The position numbers and the translations under genes are program-made. A stretch of DNA of 22,101 nt from NCBI GenBank assembly GCA_027485365.1, contig JAIXRD010000179.1:1-22101 (forward strand). Direction: 5' to 3'. Shown in pieces: positions 15,744 through 22,101 of the stretch; position 1 is the first letter of the stretch; every line of letters starts with the position of its first letter. Source of the DNA: Cryomorphaceae bacterium (lineage in GTDB: Bacteria; Bacteroidota; Bacteroidia; Flavobacteriales_D; Crocinitomicaceae). The notes under the pieces are model-generated. The model was not told where the DNA came from and searched no databases. It worked only from the letters and a program-made list of their open reading frames with translations.

Positions 15744-17134
15744 TATAAGTGAATTACTTCACCATAAGCAGCAGCTGCCGCTTCCATTATGGCTTCTGAC
15801 ATGGTAGGGTGAGGGTGTACTGTTTTGATGAGGTCCATGCCGGTGGTTTCTAATTTACGAACAGCAACGATTTCCGCAATCATTTCGGTAACGTTCGCTC
15901 CAATCATATGAGCTCCTAGCAATTCGCCGTATTTTGCATCAAAAATTAACTTTACAAAACCATCCTTAGCGCCAGCTGCACTTGCTTTTCCAGAGGCAGA
16001 GAACGGGAATTTACCGATTTTGATTTCTCGTCCAGCCGCTTTAGCCGCCTTTTCGGTCATTCCAACTGAGGCAACCTCTGGCGAACAGTAGGTACATCCT
16101 GGGATGTTTCCATAATCCAACGGTTCTGGGTGATGTCCTGCCAATTGCTCCACACAAATGATTCCTTCAGCTGAAGCAACGTGAGCTAAGGCAGGGCCAG
16201 GTACTAAATCCCCAATGGCATAATATCCTGGAATATTCGTTTGATAGAATTCATTAACTGGGATTTTCCCCTTGTCTTGAATAATTCCAACGTCTTCTAA
16301 TCCTAATCCTTCAATATTTGATTGTATTCCCACAGCGGATAATACGACATCGCATTCGATTTTTTCTTCGCCTTTCGCTGTTTTAACCGTCACGATACAA
16401 CCTTTGCCTTTGGTGTCAACGCTTTCTACAGACGCCTCGGTCATGATTTTAATCCCGGATTTTTTGAATGATTTCTCGAGTTGTTTGGAAACTTCTTCGT
16501 CTTCTACAGGAACAATGTTTGGCATATATTCTACAATTGTCACTTCTGTGCCCATGGTATTATAGAAATAGGCAAATTCTACCCCGATTGCACCAGAACC
16601 AACAACGACAAGTTTCTTAGGTTGCTTTGCTAGGGTCATCGCTTGACGATATCCTATAATCTTTGTACCGTCTTGTGGAAGATTAGGTAATTCTCTAGAG
16701 CGTGCGCCGGTAGCAATGATTACACCTTTTCCTGCCGTGTACGTTGTGCTTTTTCCTGCTTCATCGATTACAACTACTTGTTTTCCTGGAGCTACGGTTG
16801 CTGTGCCCTTGATTACATCAATTTTATTTTTTTTCATCAAGAATTGAATGCCATTACTCATTCCGTTGGCTACATCACGAGACCGTTTAACCACCGCATT
16901 AAAGTCAGCGCTGGCCTCTTTTACACTGATCCCATAATCTGATGCGTGTTGAAGATATTCATACACTTGTGCACTTTTTAATAGGGCCTTGGTTGGAATA
17001 CATCCCCAATTCAAGCATATTCCACCGAGTTCTTCGCGTTCAATGATAGCGGTTTTCATTCCTAATTGTGACGCTCGGATAGCGGTTACATATCCACCGG
17101 GTCCACTTCCAATAACTATAAGGTCGTAATTCAT
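15743..17134 (-). CDS. lpdA: Dihydrolipoyl dehydrogenase (E3)
   Basis: 463 residues. This FAD enzyme reoxidises dihydrolipoamide of the 2-oxoacid dehydrogenase and glycine cleavage complexes with NAD. The FAD-binding GxGxxG is at 9-14 (GSGPGG). The redox-active disulfide is Cys40/Cys45 in GGICLNWGCIPTKALL. The NAD-binding motif VVGSGAIGVEF lies near 175-190, YAIGDLVPGPALAHVASAEG is the second FAD motif, and the active-site His442/Glu447 pair is in HPHPTMSEAI. The start fits the family, and a TAATTTTG box lies 17 nt upstream. E1 and E2 genes are not in the window. The 136-aa membrane-protein gene overlaps its stop by one base. Confidence 0.97.
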   Translation of the reverse strand: MNYDLIVIGSGPGGYVTAIRASQLGMKTAIIEREELGGICLNWGCIPTKALLKSAQVYEYLQHASDYGISVKEASADFNAVVKRSRDVANGMSNGIQFLMKKNKIDVIKGTATVAPGKQVVVIDEAGKSTTYTAGKGVIIATGARSRELPNLPQDGTKIIGYRQAMTLAKQPKKLVVVGSGAIGVEFAYFYNTMGTEVTIVEYMPNIVPVEDEEVSKQLEKSFKKSGIKIMTEASVESVDTKGKGCIVTVKTAKGEEKIECDVVLSAVGIQSNIEGLGLEDVGIIQDKGKIPVNEFYQTNIPGYYAIGDLVPGPALAHVASAEGIICVEQLAGHHPEPLDYGNIPGCTYCSPEVASVGMTEKAAKAAGREIKIGKFPFSASGKASAAGAKDGFVKLIFDAKYGELLGAHMIGANVTEMIAEIVAVRKLETTGMDLIKTVHPHPTMSEAIMEAAAAAYGEVIHL

Positions 17135-17151
17135 ATCATTCTATTTGTGGA

Positions 17152-17159
17152 CAAAATTA
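17152..17159 (-). promoter_or_regulatory. -7 element of lpdA
   Basis: TAATTTTG on the minus strand, a perfect TAnnTTTG match, ends 17 nt before the ATG at 17134. It sits in the 42-nt gap after the upstream membrane-protein gene. The -33 region has TAG rather than TTG. Confidence 0.55.
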
Positions 17160-17176
17160 AGGAAAATAGCTGAATG

Positions 17177-17545
17177 CTACTTTTTTTTCGCCAATAGAAT
17201 AAATAATGTCGAGCAGATAATAAAGGGGGCGCAGCTCAATACAATCCAAATATTTCCGGACAGAAAACCAGCCAATAAAATAAAAGCAATTAAAAGGTAT
17301 AATCCTAAAATCCCAAGGTAAACCAGGGCTATTTTTGGGGATATTACACCAAAGATTAAAATGAGGAGTTGACTCAGTAAAGGCACAATAATTAAGGGAT
17401 GCATAACTGCGCTGGGAGAGGAAAGAAAATTATTTAGAACCAACCATTCGGCCTGAAATAAAAACGTATGATTAGTTTTTCCATAAGATAAATAAGGGAT
17501 GAGTGAAGAAACTAAAATCATTACAGATAAAAACCTAATTTGCAT
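17177..17545 (-). CDS. Small four-helix membrane protein, last gene of the DUF1003 operon
   Basis: 122 residues from the ATG at 17545. The frame is open further upstream to a TTG at 17569 (130 residues), but the ATG gives a normal hydrophobic N-terminus MQIRFLSVMILVSSLIPYL and is preferred. Hydrophobic segments are at ~4-20, ~48-68, ~71-95 and ~99-117, with a basic end AKKK. The segment between the first and second helices is polar (GKTNHTFLFQAEWLVLN). I do not recognise the family. It follows the pore-like gene by 32 nt on the same strand and precedes lpdA, which has its own box. Confidence 0.65.
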   Translation of the reverse strand: MQIRFLSVMILVSSLIPYLSYGKTNHTFLFQAEWLVLNNFLSSPSAVMHPLIIVPLLSQLLILIFGVISPKIALVYLGILGLYLLIAFILLAGFLSGNIWIVLSCAPFIICSTLFILLAKKK

Positions 17546-17577
17546 GGTTTCTACTATTGAATCAAACAATTTTGATG

Positions 17578-17919
17578 TTATTCTTCATCGTCAAGATGCA
17601 GGATGTGAAGCAGCCTGTGTATGATTGGTGCCATGAAAAGCGCGGTGATGCTTAGAAAAGCAACGCCACTATACAAGGCATAGAATGAAGAAAATAATTT
17701 TGCTGCCGTTGTTTTCATTTCAATAACCGGTCCCATTCCTGTTAAAATCAATGAGGCCATATGAAACGCATCAATCCAGGAAGTTTCTCCAACATAATGA
17801 TAGCCCAAAACGCCAATAAGTAATGAAAATATAATTAAGATAGTGGTTAAGCATACATACCAAAACATGCGTTTAAAAAATGATGGATAGGATGCTAATT
17901 TTTGTTTTCTATTTTCCAT
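17578..17919 (-). CDS. Two-helix pore-loop membrane protein resembling a potassium channel with degenerate filter
   Basis: 113 residues. A basic N-terminus is followed by TM1 (~18-40), a short amphipathic pore-like helix (SWIDAFHMASLIL, ~47-59), the turn TGMGPV (60-65), TM2 (~74-98, FSSFYALYSGVAFLSITALFMAPII) and a short His/Asp-rich C-terminus. This is the TM-P-TM layout of Ion_trans_2 potassium channels (whose filter region reads like TTVGYGD), but the K+-selective GYG is replaced by GMG. I recall small homologues with the same GMGPV turn in many bacteria, annotated as hypothetical, so it is probably a family in its own right. Function is unknown. It starts 7 nt after the DUF1003 stop and is surely co-transcribed with it. 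Confidence 0.82.
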   Translation of the reverse strand: MENRKQKLASYPSFFKRMFWYVCLTTILIIFSLLIGVLGYHYVGETSWIDAFHMASLILTGMGPVIEMKTTAAKLFSSFYALYSGVAFLSITALFMAPIIHRLLHILHLDDEE

Positions 17920-17926
17920 AAACAGA

Positions 17927-18622
17927 TTATTCGTGTTTAGAGAGTTTGTTTAACACATCATTTAGATAATCCAGCTGTAATTCTTGAATCTCCAGTAATT
18001 TTTTATTTTGTTGTACGATGAGGTGGTCTACTTTTTCGCTTAATAATTTTATTTCTAACTCAGCTTTTAGATTGATTTTATAATCATGTTCTGCTCGTTC
18101 TCTGTCCTTTTGCTCTTGACGGTTTTGACTCATCATGATGATCGGGGCCTGAATTGCGGCTAGACATGATAGAATTAAGTTTAAAAGAATAAAGGGATAG
18201 GGGTCGTAATGTTGATTACCAAGTACGAACGCATTCAAAATAATCCATCCAAAAAGAAACAGGAAAAAACTAATAATAAAGGTCCAGCTGCCCCCGAAAG
18301 TGGCTATCAAATCAGCCATGCGTTGTCCTAACGTTAATTCTTCGTCGATTTTTTTTTTTTTTTTTTCAGTTAAAACGGCATTCGAACGGATCGCCTCAAC
18401 AACATCTTCATCAATTTTGGCTAATTCACCTTTTTCTTGAATTACTAATTCGGTTATGTATAGTCTTCTGAAGAAATTAAGTTCCTCGTAACTTATATAT
18501 CCATCGCTTCTGAATTCAGGGTGATGTTTTTGAATAAAACTCAAAAGGCTTTCTCTGATATCTGAGGCTTTTATGGCTTCTGATGGTTTAATATTCTTAT
18601 TTGAAACTGAACTAATTATCAT
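17927..18622 (-). CDS. DUF1003 membrane protein
   Basis: 231 residues. The DUF1003 core is unmistakable: LGQRMADLIATFGGSWTFII (98-117), TM1 ~113-133, YDPYPFILLNLILSCLAAIQAPIIMMSQNRQ (TM2 ~143-163), then an amphipathic charged helix DRERAEHDYKINLKAELEIKLL and a Leu-rich coiled coil to the end (~195-228), likely cytoplasmic. The N-terminal ~95 residues are soluble and helical. DUF1003 function is not established. Residues 87-91 are five Lys encoded by an 18-A tract. The ATG overlaps the stop of the upstream lipoprotein gene (ATGA). Confidence 0.9.
   Translation of the reverse strand: MIISSVSNKNIKPSEAIKASDIRESLLSFIQKHHPEFRSDGYISYEELNFFRRLYITELVIQEKGELAKIDEDVVEAIRSNAVLTEKKKKKIDEELTLGQRMADLIATFGGSWTFIISFFLFLFGWIILNAFVLGNQHYDPYPFILLNLILSCLAAIQAPIIMMSQNRQEQKDRERAEHDYKINLKAELEIKLLSEKVDHLIVQQNKKLLEIQELQLDYLNDVLNKLSKHE
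18349..18366 (-). repeat. 18-nt poly-A tract (coding strand) in the DUF1003 gene
   Basis: Eighteen consecutive T on the plus strand are A on the coding strand and encode the Lys run before IDEELT. Loss of one A shifts reading to a TAA five codons on; gain of one A shifts it to a TGA about 13 codons on. Both would truncate the protein before its membrane segments. A sequencing length error is possible, though the given length keeps the frame open. Confidence 0.9.
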
Positions 18623-19137
18623 TTATTCGGATTATTCCATGGCCAATAGGGGTTAATATTTCTTGATTCTTCTACCCAAATTGAATTTTCCTTTTTCATT
18701 TGAATTTCCTTATATGGCCTATAAGAATTGTGGAACAGGGTATCGGAACGTTTTACGTATTTCTTACTAAGATTTAATTTGATGCTATTTTTTTCTTCAT
18801 TCATGTGCGTTAACCGTATGTTTTTTGAACCATAGATTAATGCCCATTCCTTTACCGCACGTATGTATTTTTCGGGGGTTTTGGTAACCATTACTACAGA
18901 CTCTAAACCTAATGAATCTTTAAAGTGGATTATATGGGTTTGTGCTAATTGTTTTTTCACACATCCACTTGCTTCGGTTGGGTTAATATACTCAATCGTA
19001 TAACCTTTCCTGTGCTGTTTGATGATTTCATTTTGATACACAAAGCAATCAGATTCATCCATAAATTGTTCATGGTATGCGATTTCTTCTTGACAAGCCC
19101 CCAATAAAAGTGCTAAAATGAGTAGACGAAAATACAT
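18619..19137 (-). CDS. Lipoprotein of unknown function, 172 aa
   Basis: 172 residues. The N-terminus MYFRLLILALLLGAC is a lipoprotein signal with lipobox LGAC and Cys15; Gln-Glu-Glu at +2 to +4 does not clearly indicate a final location. The mature part is mixed, with two further cysteines (DESDCFVY and ASGCVKK) that could form a disulfide, and a Pro/Trp/Asn-rich end (NPYWPWNNP). I do not recognise the family. It is the first gene of the lipoprotein-DUF1003-pore-like operon, overlapping DUF1003 by 4 nt. Its promoter TTG-N20-TACCTTTA ends 4 nt before the ATG, so the mRNA would be leaderless. Confidence 0.82.
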   Translation of the reverse strand: MYFRLLILALLLGACQEEIAYHEQFMDESDCFVYQNEIIKQHRKGYTIEYINPTEASGCVKKQLAQTHIIHFKDSLGLESVVMVTKTPEKYIRAVKEWALIYGSKNIRLTHMNEEKNSIKLNLSKKYVKRSDTLFHNSYRPYKEIQMKKENSIWVEESRNINPYWPWNNPNK

Positions 19138-19141
19138 GGGG

Positions 19142-19172
19142 TAAAGGTATGATTTCCTAGGAAAGACTGCAA
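19142..19172 (-). promoter_or_regulatory. Promoter of the lipoprotein-DUF1003 operon (TTG-N20-TACCTTTA)
   Basis: On the minus strand, TTG (19172-19170) and TACCTTTA (19149-19142) have a 20-nt spacer. The box ends 4 nt (CCCC) before the ATG at 19137. The upstream half lies inside the 3' end of the Fur-family gene. Confidence 0.65.
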
Positions 19173-19546
19173 CTTGGACAAATCCCTGATATGGTTAGGA
19201 ATAACTCTTTTATTTGGTAAGTATTAGGGAGCTTAACATGAATCAAATGTTCTTCTAAACATTCGATTTTTTTGCACGTAATACAGCTAAAATGTAAATG
19301 ATCATGGGCATGCTCATACCCATCATTACAACGAATGCAACGTGCATAATTTATGGTTCCATCTACATTTACAATTTTATGGATTTTGTTTTCGGTTACG
19401 AGCCTGTCTAATATGCGATACACGGTCACGCGATCGCACATGCCTTGCACTCGATCAAAAATTTCAGGTTGACTCAAGGCAAACGAAGATTGGTTGATTT
19501 CGTTCAAAACCGCTTGCTTAGCTTTTGTATTTCGAGGATTAGACAT
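19157..19546 (-). CDS. Fur-family metal-responsive repressor, probably Zur
   Basis: 129 residues. The N-terminal winged helix has the Fur recognition helix DRVTVYRILDRLV (38-50). The dimerisation domain carries HAHDHLHFSC (79-88), CITC (88-91) and CPSC (123-126); Cys88/Cys91 with Cys123/Cys126 form the structural zinc site of the family, and Cys70, Cys73 plus the His cluster (79, 81, 83, 85) can hold the regulatory metal. It lacks the longer N-terminus of classical Fur. The assignment to Zur rests on its divergent partner, a ZnuD-like receptor, and the His-rich sensor region; PerR- or Fur-like sensing is not excluded. It probably represses itself, since an inverted repeat covers its -7 box. 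Confidence 0.85.
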   Translation of the reverse strand: MSNPRNTKAKQAVLNEINQSSFALSQPEIFDRVQGMCDRVTVYRILDRLVTENKIHKIVNVDGTINYARCIRCNDGYEHAHDHLHFSCITCKKIECLEEHLIHVKLPNTYQIKELFLTISGICPSCSLS

Positions 19547-19557
19547 TTTTTAGTTGA

Positions 19558-19572
19558 TGCAACAAAATTGCA
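19558..19572. promoter_or_regulatory. Putative operator 1 of the Fur-family regulator
   Basis: TGCAACAAAATTGCA is a TGCAA-N5-TTGCA inverted repeat that covers the -7 box of the regulator gene (minus strand). It shares the TGCAACA half-site with operator 2. The expected repressor footprint would block the regulator's own promoter. Confidence 0.55.
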
Positions 19573-19592
19573 ATTAATATTTATCTTTGCAA
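19563..19592 (-). promoter_or_regulatory. Promoter of the Fur-family regulator gene (TTG-N19-CAATTTTG)
   Basis: On the minus strand, TTG (19592-19590) and CAATTTTG (19570-19563, 7 of 8 of TAnnTTTG) have a 19-nt spacer. The box ends 16 nt before the ATG at 19546. Confidence 0.6.
19582..19589 (+). promoter_or_regulatory. -7 element of the metal-receptor operon
   Basis: TATCTTTG is a perfect box, 34 nt before the receptor ATG. The nearest upstream TTG (19554-19556) is 25 nt away, longer than the normal spacer, so the -33 element is weak or missing. Confidence 0.6.
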
Positions 19593-19609
19593 AACGCAAC
19601 AATGTTGCA
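19587..19609. promoter_or_regulatory. Putative operator 2 of the Fur-family regulator
   Basis: GCAACA-A-TGTTGC (19596-19608) is a perfect 6-1-6 inverted repeat, preceded by TTGC-N5-GCAA (19588-19600), which shares its right half. It starts at the end of the -7 box and covers the expected transcription start of the receptor gene, the classic place for a repressor site. Confidence 0.6.
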
Positions 19610-19623
19610 TTAGCTGTTTTTCA

Positions 19624-21870
19624 ATGAAGAATACACTGGTTTTGTACTTTTTCTTACTTTTGATTGGCTCGTTTCATGGTCAGCCATTAACTGTCGAAGT
19701 GTTTGACTCGATTCGCAATGTTCCACTTTCGAATGCAACGGTTTACTGTGTTGAATTCGATCAGACGGTACTTACCAATTCGGATGGAAAAAGTGTAATT
19801 ATAATTAACACCAGCGGTTGCCTTAATATAAAAGTATTAATGCTCGGGTATCGAAGTGCTTTTTTCACTGTATGTGAGGGGCAAAGCAATTTGAAAATTT
19901 ACTTGTTGCCAGTTCATCTAGACATGCATGAGGTTACCGTTTCTTCCGGTGCACTCGTTCAATCGAATAAAAACCCCTTTCATATTGAATCTCAGAAAAT
20001 GTCATCCCTTGGAATGATTTCAAATCTAGCACTCGGGGAAGCATTAGCAAAAATACCGGGTGTCTATAATGCGGCGTTAGGAAATGGAATTTCAAAACCT
20101 GTGATTCGAGGTATGCAGGGAATGCGTGTTGTAACGTTGTTGAATGGCTTAAGGTTAGAGGGACAGCAATGGGGTGGTGATCACGGAATTGGAAGTACAA
20201 GTTTTGGTGTTTCTGCAGTTGAAGTTATTAAAGGTCCTGCCAGTTTATTATATGGTGCGGATGCCTTGGGGGGAGTTGTCTATTTGGTGGATGCCCCATT
20301 TGCGCCCTCCAATGCACGTTCGGTTGAATTTCAATCAGAAGGTTTTTCTAATACGCTAGGGGGCAGGGCTCAATTGATTTACAAGGAATCTTATCGTAAA
20401 TTCCGATGGTTCTTCGCTTCAACGTACGCTAATCACGCTGACTTTCAATTACCTTCAGGTAAGTTTGCGAAAAATTCGCGGTTCAATGATTTTGGGGCTA
20501 AGGTTAATTTGTCATTTACTGGAAAGCGTAGTTTGTATTCCTTGCGCTACACCGCAAGTCACTCCGTTGTTGGGATTCCTGGACATACACATGATTCCTT
20601 AGCTACGCCAATGACTTTTCAGGTGGCTGATCGCGCCCGAACGTATGAGTTGCCAGCTCAGTTTTTTCAGAATCACCTGATGCAAGCCACTGCTAATTTT
20701 TACAGGGATAAATCAGATATTTTATTCATGTACGGTGCCACACTGAATCGATTAATTGAATTTGACGAGAAGGTTTCAATCCCTTCCTTGAGTATGTTTT
20801 TATTGAATCACTTGGCGCAGATGAGGTGGCAACTGAAGTGGAATAAATCAACTAAATTAACTGCTGGGTTGCAGGCGATGACCCAAGACAACGCCAATGC
20901 ATTAAATGCTTCCGATACCTTAATTCCTAATGCCCAATCAGTTGATGTGGGTGGATACGTTAGTGTCAATCACGAGCATAAAAAATGGAATCTTCAGGCA
21001 GGCATTCGTTACGATCGAAGAACGATATTTGGAATTGATATACCCCACCAAAAGAACATCAGTTTTAATGGCTTAAATGGAAGTGTTGGCATGGTGCGCA
21101 GTTCGGATAAGTTTGTTTGGCGGACTTCATTATCCACTGGATTTCGGGCGCCACACCTAACAGAGTTGTTCTCAAATGGATATCATCACGGTGCCCTGAG
21201 GTATGAGGTGGGTGATGCTGCGTTGGTCCCTGAAAAGGCAAGCCAATTAGATGCCACCTTAGAATGGAATCAAGCACACGGCGCGTTCGTATTTAATCCC
21301 TTCGTTAGTTTAATTCAAGATTATATTTACTTGACACCTATGGGAATCTTATTTGATGGCATTCCAGGATATCGGTATGTTCAAAACAATCAAGTGCTTT
21401 TTTCGGGTGTAGACCTGTCATATCATGTGCATCCGCATTTTGCGCATGGCTTGCATTGGGAGGTTTCATTATCCTACCTTCATGTCAGTGCCCTTGGCGA
21501 TAGTTCGGTGTCTATGATTCCTCAGCCGCGAATGCAAAATGTGCTTAGGTATGAATTTGATGTAAAGAACCTTGTTCGATTGAAAGAGGTGAATGTGCAA
21601 TCCACCTTAATGGGTCCCCAGAATAATGTGGCTTATCTCGAATCCTCATCCAAGGGATATCATGTACTTGATTTTTCTTTGGTTTTTGCCTTTGGTAAAT
21701 CCGATCAATTTACCGTAAAAGGGGGAGGTAGAAATGTACTTAATTCCACATATATTGATCATTTATCCCGATTAAAAAATATTCAAATGCCTTTTCCTGG
21801 TAGAAACTTCTTTCTAGGTATCGGGTATAATATAACTAGTAACCTTAAAAACAAATCATATGAAAAGTAA
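19624..21870 (+). CDS. TonB-dependent receptor, probable zinc/metal uptake (ZnuD-like)
   Basis: 748 residues. A signal peptide (1 to ~20, ending FHGQ) is followed by a carboxypeptidase-regulatory-like domain (~22-100), a plug (~105-225) and a barrel. The plug has PVIRGMQGMRVVTLLNGL, QQWGGDHG (182-188) and GPASLLYGADALGGVV; QWGGDHG and the His-containing loop GIPGHTHD (317-324) resemble ZnuD-type metal receptors. Divergence from a Fur-family regulator with shared operators supports metal uptake; zinc is the best guess, copper or another metal is possible. The last barrel strand appears to be NFFLGIGYNI, and about 10 further residues (TSNLKNKSYEK) form a polar tail, unusual because receptors normally end at the last aromatic residue. 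The 3' end overlaps the lipoprotein gene by 11 nt. Confidence 0.9.
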   Translation: MKNTLVLYFFLLLIGSFHGQPLTVEVFDSIRNVPLSNATVYCVEFDQTVLTNSDGKSVIIINTSGCLNIKVLMLGYRSAFFTVCEGQSNLKIYLLPVHLDMHEVTVSSGALVQSNKNPFHIESQKMSSLGMISNLALGEALAKIPGVYNAALGNGISKPVIRGMQGMRVVTLLNGLRLEGQQWGGDHGIGSTSFGVSAVEVIKGPASLLYGADALGGVVYLVDAPFAPSNARSVEFQSEGFSNTLGGRAQLIYKESYRKFRWFFASTYANHADFQLPSGKFAKNSRFNDFGAKVNLSFTGKRSLYSLRYTASHSVVGIPGHTHDSLATPMTFQVADRARTYELPAQFFQNHLMQATANFYRDKSDILFMYGATLNRLIEFDEKVSIPSLSMFLLNHLAQMRWQLKWNKSTKLTAGLQAMTQDNANALNASDTLIPNAQSVDVGGYVSVNHEHKKWNLQAGIRYDRRTIFGIDIPHQKNISFNGLNGSVGMVRSSDKFVWRTSLSTGFRAPHLTELFSNGYHHGALRYEVGDAALVPEKASQLDATLEWNQAHGAFVFNPFVSLIQDYIYLTPMGILFDGIPGYRYVQNNQVLFSGVDLSYHVHPHFAHGLHWEVSLSYLHVSALGDSSVSMIPQPRMQNVLRYEFDVKNLVRLKEVNVQSTLMGPQNNVAYLESSSKGYHVLDFSLVFAFGKSDQFTVKGGGRNVLNSTYIDHLSRLKNIQMPFPGRNFFLGIGYNITSNLKNKSYEK

Positions 21871-22069
21871 ATTGGTTCTTTTGTCTGTCCTTTGCGTTGC
21901 TGCATTTTCTTTGGGTGCATGTAAGAAAAATAAATGTGCTGATTGTCATTATGACAAAGCAGGTGCAGAAATTGAATTGGGAGAGAAGTGCGGTGATGAA
22001 ATGGAGGCCTTAGAGGCGAATGGATATACGGATTCAACTGGGAACTACATCGTCCATTGTGGCCATTAA
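21860..22069 (+). CDS. Tiny Cys/His-rich lipoprotein downstream of the metal receptor
   Basis: 69 residues. The lipoprotein signal MKSKLVLLSVLCVAAFSLGAC has lipobox LGAC and lipidated Cys21. The 48-residue mature part has Cys26-x-x-Cys29-His30, Cys44, Cys67 and His66/His69 (CADCHYD and VHCGH) and many acidic residues. Small Cys-rich lipoproteins of similar style (CKK followed by a Cys pair) occur in Bacteroidota without known function. Its gene overlaps the receptor by 11 nt in another frame, so it is co-transcribed and probably coupled. A periplasmic or surface metal-binding role is inferred from residues and context. CxxCH also matches a heme c site, which I consider less likely. Confidence 0.82.
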   Translation: MKSKLVLLSVLCVAAFSLGACKKNKCADCHYDKAGAEIELGEKCGDEMEALEANGYTDSTGNYIVHCGH

Positions 22070-22101
22070 TGATCTTTGTTGAAGTGTTGACTAAATCCGG
22101 G

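Noticed and set aside
17546..17569. TTG start giving eight extra residues for the small four-helix protein.
   Set aside because: TTG starts are rare, and the ATG at 17545 produces a standard hydrophobic N-terminus. Not fully excluded.
21935..21949. CxxCH in the small lipoprotein read as a cytochrome c heme site.
   Set aside because: The mature chain is only 48 residues and has no distal Met/His pattern typical of small cytochromes. The extra Cys and C-terminal HCGH fit metal binding better. It remains a minor alternative.

Overview
This window looks like a chromosomal segment of a member of the Bacteroidota, most likely order Flavobacteriales. Signs of this are the recurring promoter element TAnnTTTG (several copies with a TTG 19-21 nt upstream), the near absence of Shine-Dalgarno sequences, two TonB-dependent receptors with N-terminal carboxypeptidase-regulatory-like domains, a type B ribosomal protein L31, a DUF1573 lipoprotein and fused isobutyryl-CoA mutase IcmF. 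A Fluviicola/Crocinitomicaceae-like source is a guess from protein flavour, not a demonstrated assignment. I see no insertion sequence, prophage, CRISPR array, toxin-antitoxin pair or recognised defence system. Most of the window is core genome.

Layout. 1-1393 (minus): an LpxD-family acyltransferase coupled by an ATGA overlap to a GAF-type signalling protein that runs off the left edge. 1551-1805 (plus): type B L31. 1874-2830 (minus): Sua5 threonylcarbamoyl-AMP synthase. 2962-3633 (plus): orphan LuxR-type response regulator, overlapping by 8 nt the convergent TonB-dependent receptor at 3626-6247 (minus). 6365-6439 (plus): tRNA-His with its own promoter and terminator. 6523-8273 (plus): tight DUF1573 lipoprotein, metallo-beta-lactamase-fold hydrolase and PaaI-type thioesterase cluster. 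8484-8786 (plus): orphan small gene. 8814-13223 (minus): alpha/beta hydrolase, 74-aa protein and IcmF. 13280-15187 (minus): dnaK. 15333-17134 (minus): lipoamide dehydrogenase and a four-helix membrane protein. 17177-19137 (minus): lipoprotein, DUF1003 protein, pore-like two-helix protein and four-helix membrane protein. 19157-22069: a Fur-family (probably Zur) regulator divergent from a probable metal-uptake TonB-dependent receptor plus a Cys-rich lipoprotein, with inverted-repeat operators between them.

Most interesting points: (i) the distance from the -7 element to the start codon falls into two narrow classes, 16-17 nt and about 4 nt, the latter implying leaderless mRNAs, two of them on GTG starts; (ii) an 18-nt homopolymer inside the DUF1003 gene, where a one-base change in either direction gives a stop before the membrane segments; (iii) a two-helix protein with potassium-channel pore architecture but TGMGPV instead of a selectivity filter, in an operon with DUF1003; (iv) a compact metal-responsive locus with visible operators and a tiny Cys/His-rich lipoprotein overlapping the receptor gene.
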